Positions 50,331 to 59,823 of a stretch of DNA of 64,000 bases are shown in pieces. The DNA lies in the NCBI GenBank assembly GCA_016617855.1, contig JAECUM010091535.1, positions 16,603-80,602 of the forward strand, read 5' to 3'. Each line of letters begins with the position of its first letter. Position 1 is the stretch's first letter. Below the pieces are notes generated by a model. That model saw nothing but the letters and a program-made list of their open reading frames with translations, made no database searches and had not been told where the DNA came from. The translations under genes were made by a program, and so were the position numbers. Origin of the DNA: Megalonaias nervosa. Taxonomy: Eukaryota; Mollusca; Bivalvia; Unionida; Unionidae.

Positions 50331-51341
50331 TAGGTCACTTAATTAGTTCCTTTCAACACAGATACAAAATAATCACGTCGTTACGTATCAAAGACTTCAA
50401 ACAATTAACTGGATATTCAATGAATTTCAAGTTCAGTTCATACTAAAATTAAATGCTACTTTTCGGTTATTTACGACTGTGTATAACTGAGCATGTACAA
50501 GACAAAGATTATATATTCAGTAGAACACTATTCGTTTTTACCATCGTTGTTTGTTTTCCAAATATATTGCTATGAACATCAAAGCTACAGGATTCGCCAA
50601 CATGTTTGCAATAATACGTCTGTGGAAGAGAAGAATAAGATGAACAATACATTTTGTAACTCCACCGGGATGTCTTTTGTTTACGCGTATAACATATTCA
50701 TTTTTTATACAATAATAGCCTGATCATTGTAATGGACGTATGGAACCTAACGACATTTTGTGAATTCATCTTCACTCTGACATCCATAAAACTAATATAT
50801 GTAAATGTTACGGTATTGTAGCTTTTGAATTTTTAATGCAATGCCCAGAATCTGAAAATCCAACTAGTTGCAAATAATTTTCAAAATAACATGACGGTAA
50901 AGGCTGGTAACGAATTTGTCAAATTGTAAAGGGGCAAATTCCATGGTCCATTTGCAAACGTTAAAAATTTTAATACTTATTTAAACGTTTTGACATATGA
51001 TATATTCTATTGTCTGCTGTGAAAAAACATTGGTGATTTTTCAGTTAATGGAAAATTTGCCAATGGGTGGTGAATGTTTATATTTTTATTCCCCCTCTTT
51101 CTCGTCTTCTCACTTGGTGTGTCGATTCTGTCTTTATCACGATACAATTCTCGACCTTTTATAAATACCTTGAGTATGGCATGATATTTACCTTAGATTT
51201 AAAATATCCGAATTATTTTGGTTGCGCTTGTGTGTGTGTTTATTTGTTGAGGAAATACCACTCGCTTGTCACTAAAACCTTCACTATACGTTAGTTTACC
51301 TTACGATCTCTAGTAAGAACAAAGAAGTATTTTAGAAATTG

Positions 51342-51342
<1 letters not shown>

Positions 51343-51401
<59 letters not shown>

Positions 51402-51427
51402 GTATAGAGTATATATATATATATATA

Positions 51428-51470
<43 letters not shown>
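51343..51470. repeat. (AT)n microsatellite, interrupted
   Basis: Two long AT arrays separated by AGTAGTATAGAGT-type interruptions. Confidence 0.92.
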
Positions 51471-51471
<1 letters not shown>

Positions 51472-51799
51472 CAAACGAATCATTTACCAAAATCGTTGTC
51501 GCACTGGTATATGCTGCAAATTGCAAGATAAATAATAATATTACTAAGGAAGGTATTCTTCCTGTGAAATATATAAAAAGGATCCAAATTCTCAAAATAA
51601 TGTTGAACTTCATATCAAATGCATTTATAAACATTTCCAGCGTGAAGTTGAAAGTAAACTACACCTGCCTGCCAAAGGTTTCTAGCTCTGTGAAGAAGAC
51701 AATATTCCATTCCCATCATAACAGTACTCTCGACAATTGTCACTTCGAAATTATTACAACGCAATTAAAATAATACTCACAAAACCATATGAAAAAATA

Positions 51800-52221
51800 A
51801 TGTTGAAAGTAGGTTCTGCTGTTGGTCGTCTTACAATTGAACTAGATAGGCTTAAAAAATTAATGTTAGCAAATTTCGTAGTCGCATATAAAATTATCAG
51901 GCAACATTTTGTTCTCAAAAATATCACGTTAGATCCATTGAGCTTAGTATTAGGGTATGTTGATGAAACAGAAATCGTTTACAGTAATTTGGTGAATAAA
52001 ACAGATTTGTACGAGAGTGAAGCAGGAAATAGTTTTGATTCATACGCTTGGTTAAAGAAACAATATGTACTAACAGATGAACGATATAAGGATACTTCGT
52101 CAGATGTTTATGACAAATACAAAATTTTTATAGCTGATCATAATAATAATACATTTCGTGAGTTTATTGATTCAATTGATGGCGCCGGAACTTTTGTTTT
52201 GTGTAAAAAAGTTGTATAATG
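51800..52221 (+). CDS. Maverick-associated hypothetical protein 1
   Basis: Open from ATG at 51,800, about 139 residues, starting MLKVGSAVGRLTIELDRLKK and ending FVLCKKVV. It contains NFVVAYKIIRQHF, LDPLSLVLGYVDETE and KYKIFIADHNNNTFREFID. I do not recognise the fold. The codon use and compact charged composition match the Maverick genes further right rather than the surrounding non-coding DNA. Its stop overlaps the start of the next ORF (TAATG). I infer it is an accessory or minor structural gene of the element. Confidence 0.55.
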
Positions 52222-52728
52222 AAAAAACATATCATTGATTTTAATCATATTTCAGATAAAATTCCAAAACAAGATGTGGACGCTCTAATACAATATTACA
52301 GATATTATCATAAAAAAAAAACAAACTTTGGTGCGTGAATAAATGTTATACATACTATAACAGAATACTTCGAGTGATATCATATTTACCACTGCTAATG
52401 ACTAGCTCTGGTAAAATTTCAAGTGGAGCATCATTAAATCCGTTTTTTTTAAATAATATCCGGCGTTGGTGTTTCTCTTGCAACAGTGTGTAAAAAAATT
52501 GAGCCTCGTCTTGCAACTAAAAAAAATGCTTGTAAATCAGCAAGTATCACCTATAAAAAATTACTTGATCTGCTACGATATTATGTACGAGGTATAAAAT
52601 ATAATATGGACGATTTAGTACGAGAGTTTCGTATCATTGACAGTATGTTAACGTATATTTTGCCAATGAGAGTCAGCAGATATGACAAATATTATCATAA
52701 AATATGGGTTACAACAGGAGATGTTTAA
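52219..52728 (+). pseudogene. Maverick-associated hypothetical protein 2, with two frame shifts
   Basis: Starts with MKKHIIDFNHISDKI in a TAATG overlap with the previous gene. It changes frame at an A-run (about 52,312-52,321), gives YNRILRVISYLPLL and a Gly/Ser-rich hydrophobic stretch, changes frame again at a T-run (about 52,443-52,450), then stays open to 52,728. The last part has CKKIEPRLATKKNAC, a basic helix and a tail ending TGDV. The hydrophobic centre could be a membrane-active hairpin. Function unknown. Both breaks lie in homopolymers, so sequencing error is a real possibility. Confidence 0.5.
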
Positions 52729-53018
52729 TTGTGTACAGCTTTAGAAATATCATTATCAAATAAAATATCAAGGATATTGTCAATAAATGTCATCACATCA
52801 TCTGCCCAACCTCTTATTCGTTCGTCATTTTCAATCGCGAAGAACCATACTGACCCATATTTTGGTGATATATGTTAACCAACTTTTTTAATACAATCGC
52901 TTATTATTTTAGGTTTTATACCAGTATAGCATGAGGCTGCCCTAATCGAATTAAGTCTCTTACAAAATTTGTTTGACAGATCGAATCCAACATGTCTCTT
53001 TGATTGACAGAAGGGCAT
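52725..53018 (-). pseudogene. Degenerate unknown gene, tail-to-tail with hypothetical protein 2
   Basis: Minus-strand reading from ATG at 53,018 gives MPFCQSKRHVGFDLSNKFCK, then a stop (TAA, about 52,875), then an open stretch with YGSVWFFAIENDERIRGWADD and a tail ending AVHN. The stop at 52,725-52,727 overlaps the stop of the convergent plus-strand ORF by two bases, the compact convergent layout usual in such elements. Not recognised. Confidence 0.4.
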
Positions 53019-53110
53019 TATCTATAATATTTCCTTGTTTAATATGAAATTTTCTCTAAACTTTAAAAATAACAACATTTTTTGGGCTAATAAGTATAGG
53101 GGCTGTAATA

Positions 53111-53249
53111 ATAGTAGAGTAAGGTAAGTCGTTCCTAATCCTAGAGACCTCCTACCCTGGACAAAACATATGCTGACAAAAATTTTAACGTATAAAGTTT
53201 TGGGGGTATTGGGTCTCTGGGATTAGGAACCTTACCTTACTTTACTACT
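53111..53249. repeat. Inverted repeat / foldback element
   Basis: Arms 53,111-53,150 and 53,211-53,249 are imperfect inverses about 38-40 bp long (AGTAGAGTAAGGTAAGT and CTTACCTTACTTTACTACT; TTCCTAATCC and GGATTAGGAA) with a 60-bp loop. Probably a small foldback MITE. Confidence 0.7.
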
Positions 53250-54130
53250 TTCGTTTCTGAAATCAAGCTTGTAAACCAATCCTAACGGGTATTCGGTGGT
53301 TTGCTTCGATGTTTCCCATGGTGAGGCGTTTCGCAACAAATGAAATTACAAATAGGTCGAGAGCAAATAAAGTTATCAAATAGATATATAAATAAACATC
53401 TACGGTGGTATGGCTTGATATAAAGCGACATCTATTGCAGCCGTAAACTAAACATTTTCCTAACACTAATTCGCGGCTATTGTTAAATTTACAAACTTGA
53501 GATGGCAGTAATCAAGTGTTGCACATGAACACGCCTTAAAATGTTAACAGAGAAGTAATTTTAAGATTATTTGTGGTTACGTCTAAACACCTCATTACAG
53601 AGAACGTGTTGCCAAGATATATGCTTCTAATATGTTGAACAGTTCATGGGTATGATCTTATATAGAGAGTAAAAGTCAGTACTTTTCGGCAAATGACAAT
53701 TCATATCAACTTATGTAAGCTGACCCTGTATGATAACTAACGCTTAGCTTACACCAGGGTAGTCCATAGTACAACGAAAATAACTTCATGCAGTCTAGAT
53801 TTTATGCCGCATATGATCTAGATACCGTAGTAATTTTGAAACGTGCAAGTATATATGGAACAGAAGTTCTGTTTATTGTTCAAATAACTGCAATCTTGCT
53901 ACTCTCGCTCTTGTTAGCGCTAAATCGTCAAAAGCCGAAATCTATACGAACATATAATACAAATTTTAATAACACGTAAGTCGCGACCCTCTGAAAGTTT
54001 TTAACTTTGTATTTTACATTTCTTCAAACAATTGTTTGATATACATATTGCATTTATATGTGTTTTGTGAATAGAGCATTTGGCCACATTATTCGAAGAA
54101 TAAATGATGTAAGGTATGAATCATATAATG

Positions 54131-54308
54131 CAGGGGTCTCGAACTCAAAACCACTCTGAGGGCCGCATGAGGGCCTTTTCGATGACCCAAGAGCAGCACC
54201 ACCTTTGTTATTTCTCATATCATCTTGTGACGCCAATAAATTTGTAGGCCACAGGATAAGGCTTGGAGGGCTGCATGCGGCCCGCGGTCCGCATGTGTGA
54301 GACACATG
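54131..54308. mobile_element. hAT-like MITE
   Basis: Starts CAGGGGTCTCGAACTC, contains GAGGGCCGCATGAGGGCC and near its end the inverse GGGCTGCATGCGGCCCGCGGTCCGCATG, closing GTGTGAGACACATG. CAG-type ends with internal GCGGCCCGC palindromes are typical of widespread hAT MITEs. The 8-bp target duplication was not convincing. Confidence 0.55.
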
Positions 54309-55267
54309 ATTTGTATATGTAGGGTCACATAAATGAAGATTTAGAAGCTATTCTTCCACAATGCAAAAGTGAAACTAAGTGTAATATATTCAGCCCTAGG
54401 ACCACACTCTAAAGATAATTTGCAATCTCCATCGAACACTAGAGAGGATGGAACTCAAATGACCCAGGTCTTGACGCTGATCCGATTCGGGGTATTTCCA
54501 ATTCCTTCTAATGTAGGTCTGCTAATGACATGCTGAATGAGCAGTGCCGAGAGGTTCGACGGAGAACTTGACTGAACCGTGCCAATGGGAAAGGTTTTAT
54601 GATTCAGAGAACTTTGTATTGACATCTATCTCATTAATTCAAATAAAACTTTTGGGAAAATAATTTTACTCGAATATATGTTAATTTACATTTCATAATT
54701 TATCTTAATCAATGACTGGTTTAGTAAAGAAAGTTGGTTTGTAATTTATCTCATACATGTTTGAAGCCAAATAACGAGTGCTTAGTACATTGAATTCAAA
54801 CATTTTTTTTTTTTTTTTGTATTTTAATGCTTACCAATAATAACGATTGGTATATTCCAAAAGAACCGGACAAGAACTTCCTCCCAAATCTTACTTTCAG
54901 TTGATACAACCAATGCCTCCTTTATATGCATCATATGTATAATCCCGCACCACTCACATATAATCAAACAACGGTGTGATTATCTTTTTTACGAAGCACA
55001 ATTTTATTGACAACTAAAATTCATATTAAGATTACTATATGACCTTTCGTAACGGTTTCAAAAATGTACATAATACGAACGTGAATTCTTGTCGCATACC
55101 TGTTTTGGTTTTGGTTACATTCTATTTTGGTAAACTAAGAGAGACAGACGGACTAAACCATTACGTCTCTGTTTCATCGACATATTCGTGCGAGAGTAAG
55201 ATTATACTACATGAGGCATTCATGAAATAATAACTTGCTTATAACTTGGATCTGGCATGTATTTTAA

Positions 55268-55970
55268 CAATGGTCCTGGTGTATAATTTTCCAAATGTCC
55301 TGGTGCATCGTTTCCAAGGGCCCTGGTGTATAGTTTTCCAATGATCCAGGTGTATATTTTCCAATGCTCTTATTGTATATTTTTACAAAGACCATGACGT
55401 ATGTTTTTTCCAATGATCCTGGTGTATATTTTTCCAATGATCCTGGTGTATAGTTTTCCAAAGGTCCTGGTGCATCTTTTCCAAGGGCCCTGGTCTATAT
55501 TTTTCCAATCGTCCTGGTGTATAGTTTTCCAAAGGTCCTGGTGCATCTTTTCCAAGGGCCCTGGTGTATATTTTTCCAATGGTCCAGGTGTATATTTTCC
55601 AATGCTCTTATTGTATATTTTTACAAAGACCATGACGTATGTTTTTTTCCAATGATCCTGGTCTATATTTTTCCAATCGTCCTGGTGTATAGTTTTCCAA
55701 ACGTCCTGGTGCATCTTTTCCAAGGGCCTGGTGTATATTTTTCCAATCATCCAGGTGTACATTTTCCAATGCTCTTATTGTATATTTTTACAATGGTCAT
55801 GACGTATATTGTTTCCAATGATCCTGGTGTATATTTTTCCAATGGTCCTGGTGTATAGTTTTCCAAAGCCCCTGGTGCATCTTTTCCAAGGGCCCTGGTG
55901 TATATTTGTCCAATGGTCCTGGTGCATCTTTTCCAAGGGCCCTGGTGTATAGTTTTCCAATGATCCAGGT
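55268..55970. repeat. 24-bp minisatellite with higher-order structure
   Basis: About 29 units of a 24-bp repeat, consensus near CCTGGTGTATATTTTTCCAA. A distinctive trio of units (CTCTTATTGTATATTTTTACAA, then ACCATGACGTATG) recurs at about 55,368, 55,606 and 55,775, so larger multi-unit blocks were duplicated. ORFs on both strands are by-products of the 8-codon period. Confidence 0.88.
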
Positions 55971-56139
55971 AGCAGCAGTAGAGCTGAACAGACCACTTGC
56001 CTGAGACATTAAAGTTTTTGCCTGAGACATTAAAGTTTTTGTCTTAATAATGAAAACTTCTTTAATTGACCAGATTTTTTCTGATTTTTTCACAATCTGG
56101 TCACTACGCATTGGTCGTTCAGCAGCTCTACTGCTGCTA
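55970..56139. repeat. Inverted repeat, about 20-bp arms (third arm copy at 56,205)
   Basis: TAGCAGCAGTAGAGCTGAAC at 55,970 is mirrored by TTCAGCAGCTCTACTGCTGC at 56,118, with a 3-base insertion. A further inverted copy AGCTCTACTGCTGCTA is at 56,205-56,220, just after the ATPase gene. A 20-bp direct duplication (AGACATTAAAGTTTTTG) lies inside. Could be a small MITE or part of the element's own terminal structure. Confidence 0.65.
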
Positions 56140-56226
56140 TGAATTAAACAGCCATTATAGATATTATCAATAATGAGTATTGGAGAACCACACTCAGCTA
56201 AATTAGCTCTACTGCTGCTATGATTT

Positions 56227-56889
56227 TTATCCAAAAATTATATCAAATCCGTTGCGATATCTTGATCTCGGATCATGTAAATTTATCGTTACTAAACCAA
56301 AGGGAGCAGCTTGTGCTTTTGAAAAGAAATTTTTAAATTTGTTCATGTCCATGTCGCCTGAACACCAAGTATAATAAATATTTTGCAGCGTATGATTATC
56401 TACGCCATTAAATACAACTAAAACGTTACAATTGTCTCTGATTACTTTTGGAATTTGTGTATATCTCTGTGTAACATAAATCACGTCTGTATTTTTATGT
56501 CTACCTCGTGAAAATATTCTAGCTGGATTTGATTGTTTGTCCAGCATAACATCATCATACACTACTAAATTATTAATGAATCCATCCAGATCATATACGG
56601 ATGGTGCTTCATCAATATCAGTAATAAAGTCTATGACATTGTCTTCATGTAACGATTTTGCGTTTTCATTAAAATCTTTAAGTACTTCGAAACATCGCTG
56701 ATCATCTACAGATGGCGCTACTAAATATAATTTATCCCACTTCAACCATCGCATTATTATATTAAGCAGTAATTGTGTCTTTCCACTTCCAGATGGGTCT
56801 ATTATAATCATTCTGACAGAATTCGGAAGCGCTGGATGGTGTTTTACTGGTTCTTGTTTTCGTGTCGCAGAAAAGTCAATTATATCCAT
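56227..56889 (-). CDS. Maverick packaging ATPase (A32/FtsK-HerA-like)
   Basis: Complete 220-residue ORF. Walker A is DPSGSGKTQLLL (about residues 31-42), where the usual first Gly is Asp. Walker B is LVVYDDV (about 108-114). An RGRHKNTDVIYVTQRYTQIP segment follows, with the sensor Gln of genome-packaging ATPases of the PRD1/adenovirus-like lineage. Such ATPases pump element DNA into capsids. The start MDIIDFSATRK is 12 bases from the divergently read PLA2 gene. No frame breaks: the best preserved Maverick gene in the window. Assignment rests on the P-loop, the DD Walker B and gene neighbours. Confidence 0.85.
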   Translation of the reverse strand: MDIIDFSATRKQEPVKHHPALPNSVRMIIIDPSGSGKTQLLLNIIMRWLKWDKLYLVAPSVDDQRCFEVLKDFNENAKSLHEDNVIDFITDIDEAPSVYDLDGFINNLVVYDDVMLDKQSNPARIFSRGRHKNTDVIYVTQRYTQIPKVIRDNCNVLVVFNGVDNHTLQNIYYTWCSGDMDMNKFKNFFSKAQAAPFGLVTINLHDPRSRYRNGFDIIFG

Positions 56890-56901
56890 ATAATAAATAA
56901 T
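56890..56901. promoter_or_regulatory. 12-bp intergenic spacer between divergent Maverick genes
   Basis: The spacer is entirely A/T (TAATAAATAATA, preceded by TATATCCATA across the ATPase start). Two divergent ATGs this close mean that promoter and 5' leader of each gene must lie within the other's coding sequence. The TATA-like character is seen; promoter function is inferred. Confidence 0.4.
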
Positions 56902-57372
56902 ATGAGTCTATATTGTGTTCGATGCAGAGCATCTACCGATACTACTGAATTAACAACAATAACAACAAGAAATAAAAGACGTGCACTTACAGGCAAGTGT
57001 GTGAAATGTGGTACCAAGAAATATAAGTTTATTCCAACAAAGACAGGTGGGGGTGATATCGCTGCTTCGTTAGGAAAATTATCAGGAACTCCATGGGCTA
57101 AATATCCCGGTGAGAAACATTTACCCGGATATAATTATTGTGGTCCTGGAACTCGTCTTGATATCAGACTCGATGATCAAGATCAACCAAGACCCGGAGA
57201 GTATCCAGTAAATAAGATTGATCAAGCATGTCATGTTCACGATGTCGCGTATAAAAGTAAGGATTTGCAACAACGACATCTCGCAGATGTGAAATTGATT
57301 CACGCATTAAATTCTATACCTAATAAATCTCTCAGAGAATCTCTCGCTAGCTTTCTAGTAAAACTGCTATGA
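56902..57372 (+). CDS. Zinc-ribbon plus parvovirus-type phospholipase A2 protein
   Basis: 156 residues from ATG at 56,902; upstream in-frame residues overlap the ATPase gene and are ignored. The N-terminus has two CxxC pairs (YCVRCRAS and GKCVKCGTKK), a likely zinc ribbon. From about residue 62 is a PLA2 core: YNYCGPGT (calcium-binding loop), then DQACHVHDVAY with the catalytic His-Asp pair. This is the arrangement of the parvovirus VP1 unique region, where PLA2 opens endosomal membranes during entry; similar domains are reported in some Maverick/adinto-like viruses. It is intact, and 48 bases separate it from the co-directional integrase. Confidence 0.82.
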   Translation: MSLYCVRCRASTDTTELTTITTRNKRRALTGKCVKCGTKKYKFIPTKTGGGDIAASLGKLSGTPWAKYPGEKHLPGYNYCGPGTRLDIRLDDQDQPRPGEYPVNKIDQACHVHDVAYKSKDLQQRHLADVKLIHALNSIPNKSLRESLASFLVKLL

Positions 57373-57420
57373 AAGGTAAACTAGTGCTAGGGGCTGGTAA
57401 TTAATTATATAACTATCATA

Positions 57421-58527
57421 ATGGAATCTGTTTATTATTCCCCGAGAGGATTCTGGAGAGGTAAAGCAGCGATTAGTAAACTCGCCGAAGCAGCAAAAGT
57501 TTCACGTGATGTCGCTGCACCATGGTTAGCACGACAGGCAATATGGCAAATCTTCCTAAGTCCACCTAAAAGAATTCATTACGCGCATTTTGATGTTAGT
57601 GTCCCTAATGAAGTTCATCAAGCAGATATTTTGTTTTTACCACACGATACTATTAAAACACGTGGACGAAAATCGCGCACGTACAAATACGCACTGACTG
57701 TTGTTGACGTTGCGAGTAGATATAAAGAAGCGGAGCCGTTATCAACAAAAACAGCATCTGAAGTTGCATCTGCGTTTGAACGCATTTATCAACGTGGCGG
57801 TCTACGATGGCCACGGTTATTACAAGTTGATCCCGGTAAAGAATTTCTTGGAGTAGTATCATCGTTGATGAAGAAACATAACGTTAAAATCAGACGAGGA
57901 CATACTGAAATTCATCGTGATCAGGCAATCGTTGAACTATTTAATAGAACTCTTGCCGAGCGGTTATTCGGATACCAATATGCAAAGGAAATATCTACTG
58001 ACTTCAAAGATAGATCTCGTGAATGGGTTGCAAGATTACCGAGTGTGATAGCTGCGCTGAATAATGAAATTACTCGTGCAACTTCCATGAAACCTTCTAA
58101 TGCGATCAAAAAAATATATATACCCAATGGCTACGGACGACATGAATCTTTCTCTCAACCAGTATTAGGTAATGTTACAGTTAGATATTTATATGAACCT
58201 GGCGAACTTGAAGGTGGTAAAAAAAGAGCAACCGTTCCTATCTGGAGCGTGACTCATAAAATTTCTAGCGTGGTAAGATCCACTGGTAGACCTCCAATAT
58301 ACAGACTAGATTCTACAGCCCCTCAACGTGGATTTGTACGTGAACAATTGCAAATAATTCCTGAGGATACACAATTACCACCATGCTCAATTTTGCAAAC
58401 GTCCAGAGCCTCGACGTCGATTACACTCAAGACAGGTCAGCATTACATTTTCACGTGTGTGACCGAGATCACTATTAATTCTGTCTACGGTAAATTGTCT
58501 TGGATTATTATTCGAATACTGCCATGA
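57421..58527 (+). CDS. Maverick integrase (retrovirus-like, DDE)
   Basis: 368-residue ORF. The N-terminus (residues 1-55) has the YYSPRGFWRG and SRDVAAPWLARQ features of Polinton integrases. The catalytic core has Asp in VHQADILFLP, Asp in LLQVDPGKEF and Glu in RDQAIVELFNRT, with about 35 residues between the second and third, as in retroviral integrases. An SH3-like C-terminal region ends with RGFVREQLQIIPEDTQLPP at about 58,380. The last 48 or so residues run antisense to the HNH domain and look unconserved, so the ancestral protein probably ended near 58,385. The enzyme would insert the linear element DNA into the host genome. Confidence 0.87.
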   Translation: MESVYYSPRGFWRGKAAISKLAEAAKVSRDVAAPWLARQAIWQIFLSPPKRIHYAHFDVSVPNEVHQADILFLPHDTIKTRGRKSRTYKYALTVVDVASRYKEAEPLSTKTASEVASAFERIYQRGGLRWPRLLQVDPGKEFLGVVSSLMKKHNVKIRRGHTEIHRDQAIVELFNRTLAERLFGYQYAKEISTDFKDRSREWVARLPSVIAALNNEITRATSMKPSNAIKKIYIPNGYGRHESFSQPVLGNVTVRYLYEPGELEGGKKRATVPIWSVTHKISSVVRSTGRPPIYRLDSTAPQRGFVREQLQIIPEDTQLPPCSILQTSRASTSITLKTGQHYIFTCVTEITINSVYGKLSWIIIRILP

Positions 58528-58634
58528 CATATTACAGTTGCAACTTGCACAATTATTATTCTGTAGTTGTTTTAGTTTTATAATAAATTCAACATCAATA
58601 TCAAAATCACGATTATTTTTTTTTGTCACACTGC
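58387..58634 (-). pseudogene. HNH nuclease domain, probably C-terminal part of the PolB-helicase protein
   Basis: About 80 residues with CASC (first zinc Cys pair), FTVDRINSDLGHTRENVMLT and CLECNRRRG (second Cys pair and the N-H region). The first His of the HNH signature is Arg (VDRI), a variant common in this family. The frame is open upstream of 58,629 and joins the helicase frame if a single base is shifted in the A8 run at about 58,650. An independent small gene starting with GTG or an internal codon is the alternative; no good ATG exists. Confidence 0.65.
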
Positions 58635-59823
58635 TTATAACCAGATAGTTTTTTTTCTTATTACGTCATTATTAACAGTTTGATCATTATTTTCTATAAA
58701 ATTCATAATAACCCTATGTAGTTGAGATATTCTCCTGACTCGAGATACGGCGAGATAAACTAAATTCGACCATTCGATCCGATCATCTATAATCCAGATA
58801 TTTGTATCAGAAATAGTCAACCCCTGTGATGAGTGAATAGTTATAGCGTATCCTAACGTCCACGGTGATTTATTCATACTCAGCGCATTCTCAACGACAT
58901 TAATATCGACTAAAATAATATCATTCAAGACAAGATTCTGTATCCTTGGTGGAACCAAGGCACCAGGAATTTCAACATCAATATTCTGTCGTCGAGTATC
59001 TGAGGGGCGATAACACAAAGGTACAGGTAGATCTGAAAATTTTTCTTTATGTAACGTAAATAATTTATCCTGTAGTTCATCACGAACTATCTTTCTACTC
59101 GCGACTATTAAATCAGCGGGATTCCATAAAGTCCAAAATTCATTCATAGAAGTCTCTGGAATTACTCCTCGCATTATCTCACATTGTACTCTGTCTGGCT
59201 GAAGTCTGATTAATTTTTTTAATTCCTTCAGCGGTTCATCGATAGCTCTACGGTCATCATGTATTTCTTCATAATAATTTACGTTATTCTTCAGCCATTC
59301 ATGTGGAGACTGTCCAACAAAGGGTGGTGGTTGACCATGATCGCCGCACATAATCACAGCAGTATTCTTCAATAACAACCAATCAAGAAATGTTTTTAGT
59401 GTTTCTAACGACACCGTGCATATCTCGTCCCATATAATATATTTAGGTATATATTTCTCACCCATCCGCGATGGGGTCCATGTGTCTCCGCACCATCTAA
59501 AGAAACTGTGATAAGTACACGATTTTACTCCTCGTTGTTTTATTTCTCTAGCAAGTTGTGCGTCGGTGTTAAAACAATCATATCTGAGATATTATTTATA
59601 AATAAGTTAATCGCACGAGTTGTTTTACCTGAACCACCACACCAATTAAGATAAACGGTCTTATACCTAGAGACAGAATCATACACAGATGGTGCAGATG
59701 ACTTTAATATTTGATTATTATTTTTGTAATATCTCTCCACAATTTCAACATCTGCAGATTCAGAATAACTAAATATATTTTCTTGTTTTATTCTCCATGT
59801 TCCCCATTCACCATTACCGAGTT
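58635..59823 (-). pseudogene. SF1 (Pif1/RecD-like) helicase region, one internal frameshift
   Basis: Motif I (Walker A) NWCGGSGKTT near 59,640, a TPTH motif near 59,560, then after a one-base shift Walker B IIWDE near 59,430, GDHGQPPPFVG (motif III), ITIHSSQGLT (motif V, about 58,840) and YLAVSRVRR (motif VI). These are the ordered motifs of SF1 helicases of the Pif1/RecD type. Upstream of motif I the frame is open without a start codon straight back to the polymerase, so the helicase looks like the C-terminal module of a fused replication protein. Such a helicase would unwind DNA ahead of, or together with, the polymerase. Confidence 0.75.

Larger units (their letters stand above)
49510..51690. 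repeat. Segmental duplication, block 2 (paralogous to 38,120-40,800)
   Basis: Same order of features as block 1, with several deletions. Homology stops at about 51,690 (CTAGCTCTGTGAAGAAG), just before the Maverick-like coding region, so that element may have inserted at or near this edge. Confidence 0.72.
53019..55260. other. Non-coding region inside the Maverick-like element, with small repeats
   Basis: No Maverick gene recognised. It contains an inverted repeat (53,111-53,249) and a MITE (54,131-54,308). Short ORFs, including one with a hydrophobic stretch at 53,788-53,979, lack support. Capsid genes expected in a complete element are not here. Confidence 0.5.

Noticed and set aside
53788..53979. 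Possible single-pass membrane protein with a Leu-rich stretch
   Set aside because: Only 63 residues, no homologue recognised, no conserved gene context and no codon-use signal; a chance ORF is more likely.
55370..55762. Protein of about 130 residues with repeated Trp-Lys and His-Gln-Asp motifs
   Set aside because: Arises from the 24-bp repeat, whose length is a multiple of three. Frames are open on both strands and no start or domain is credible.
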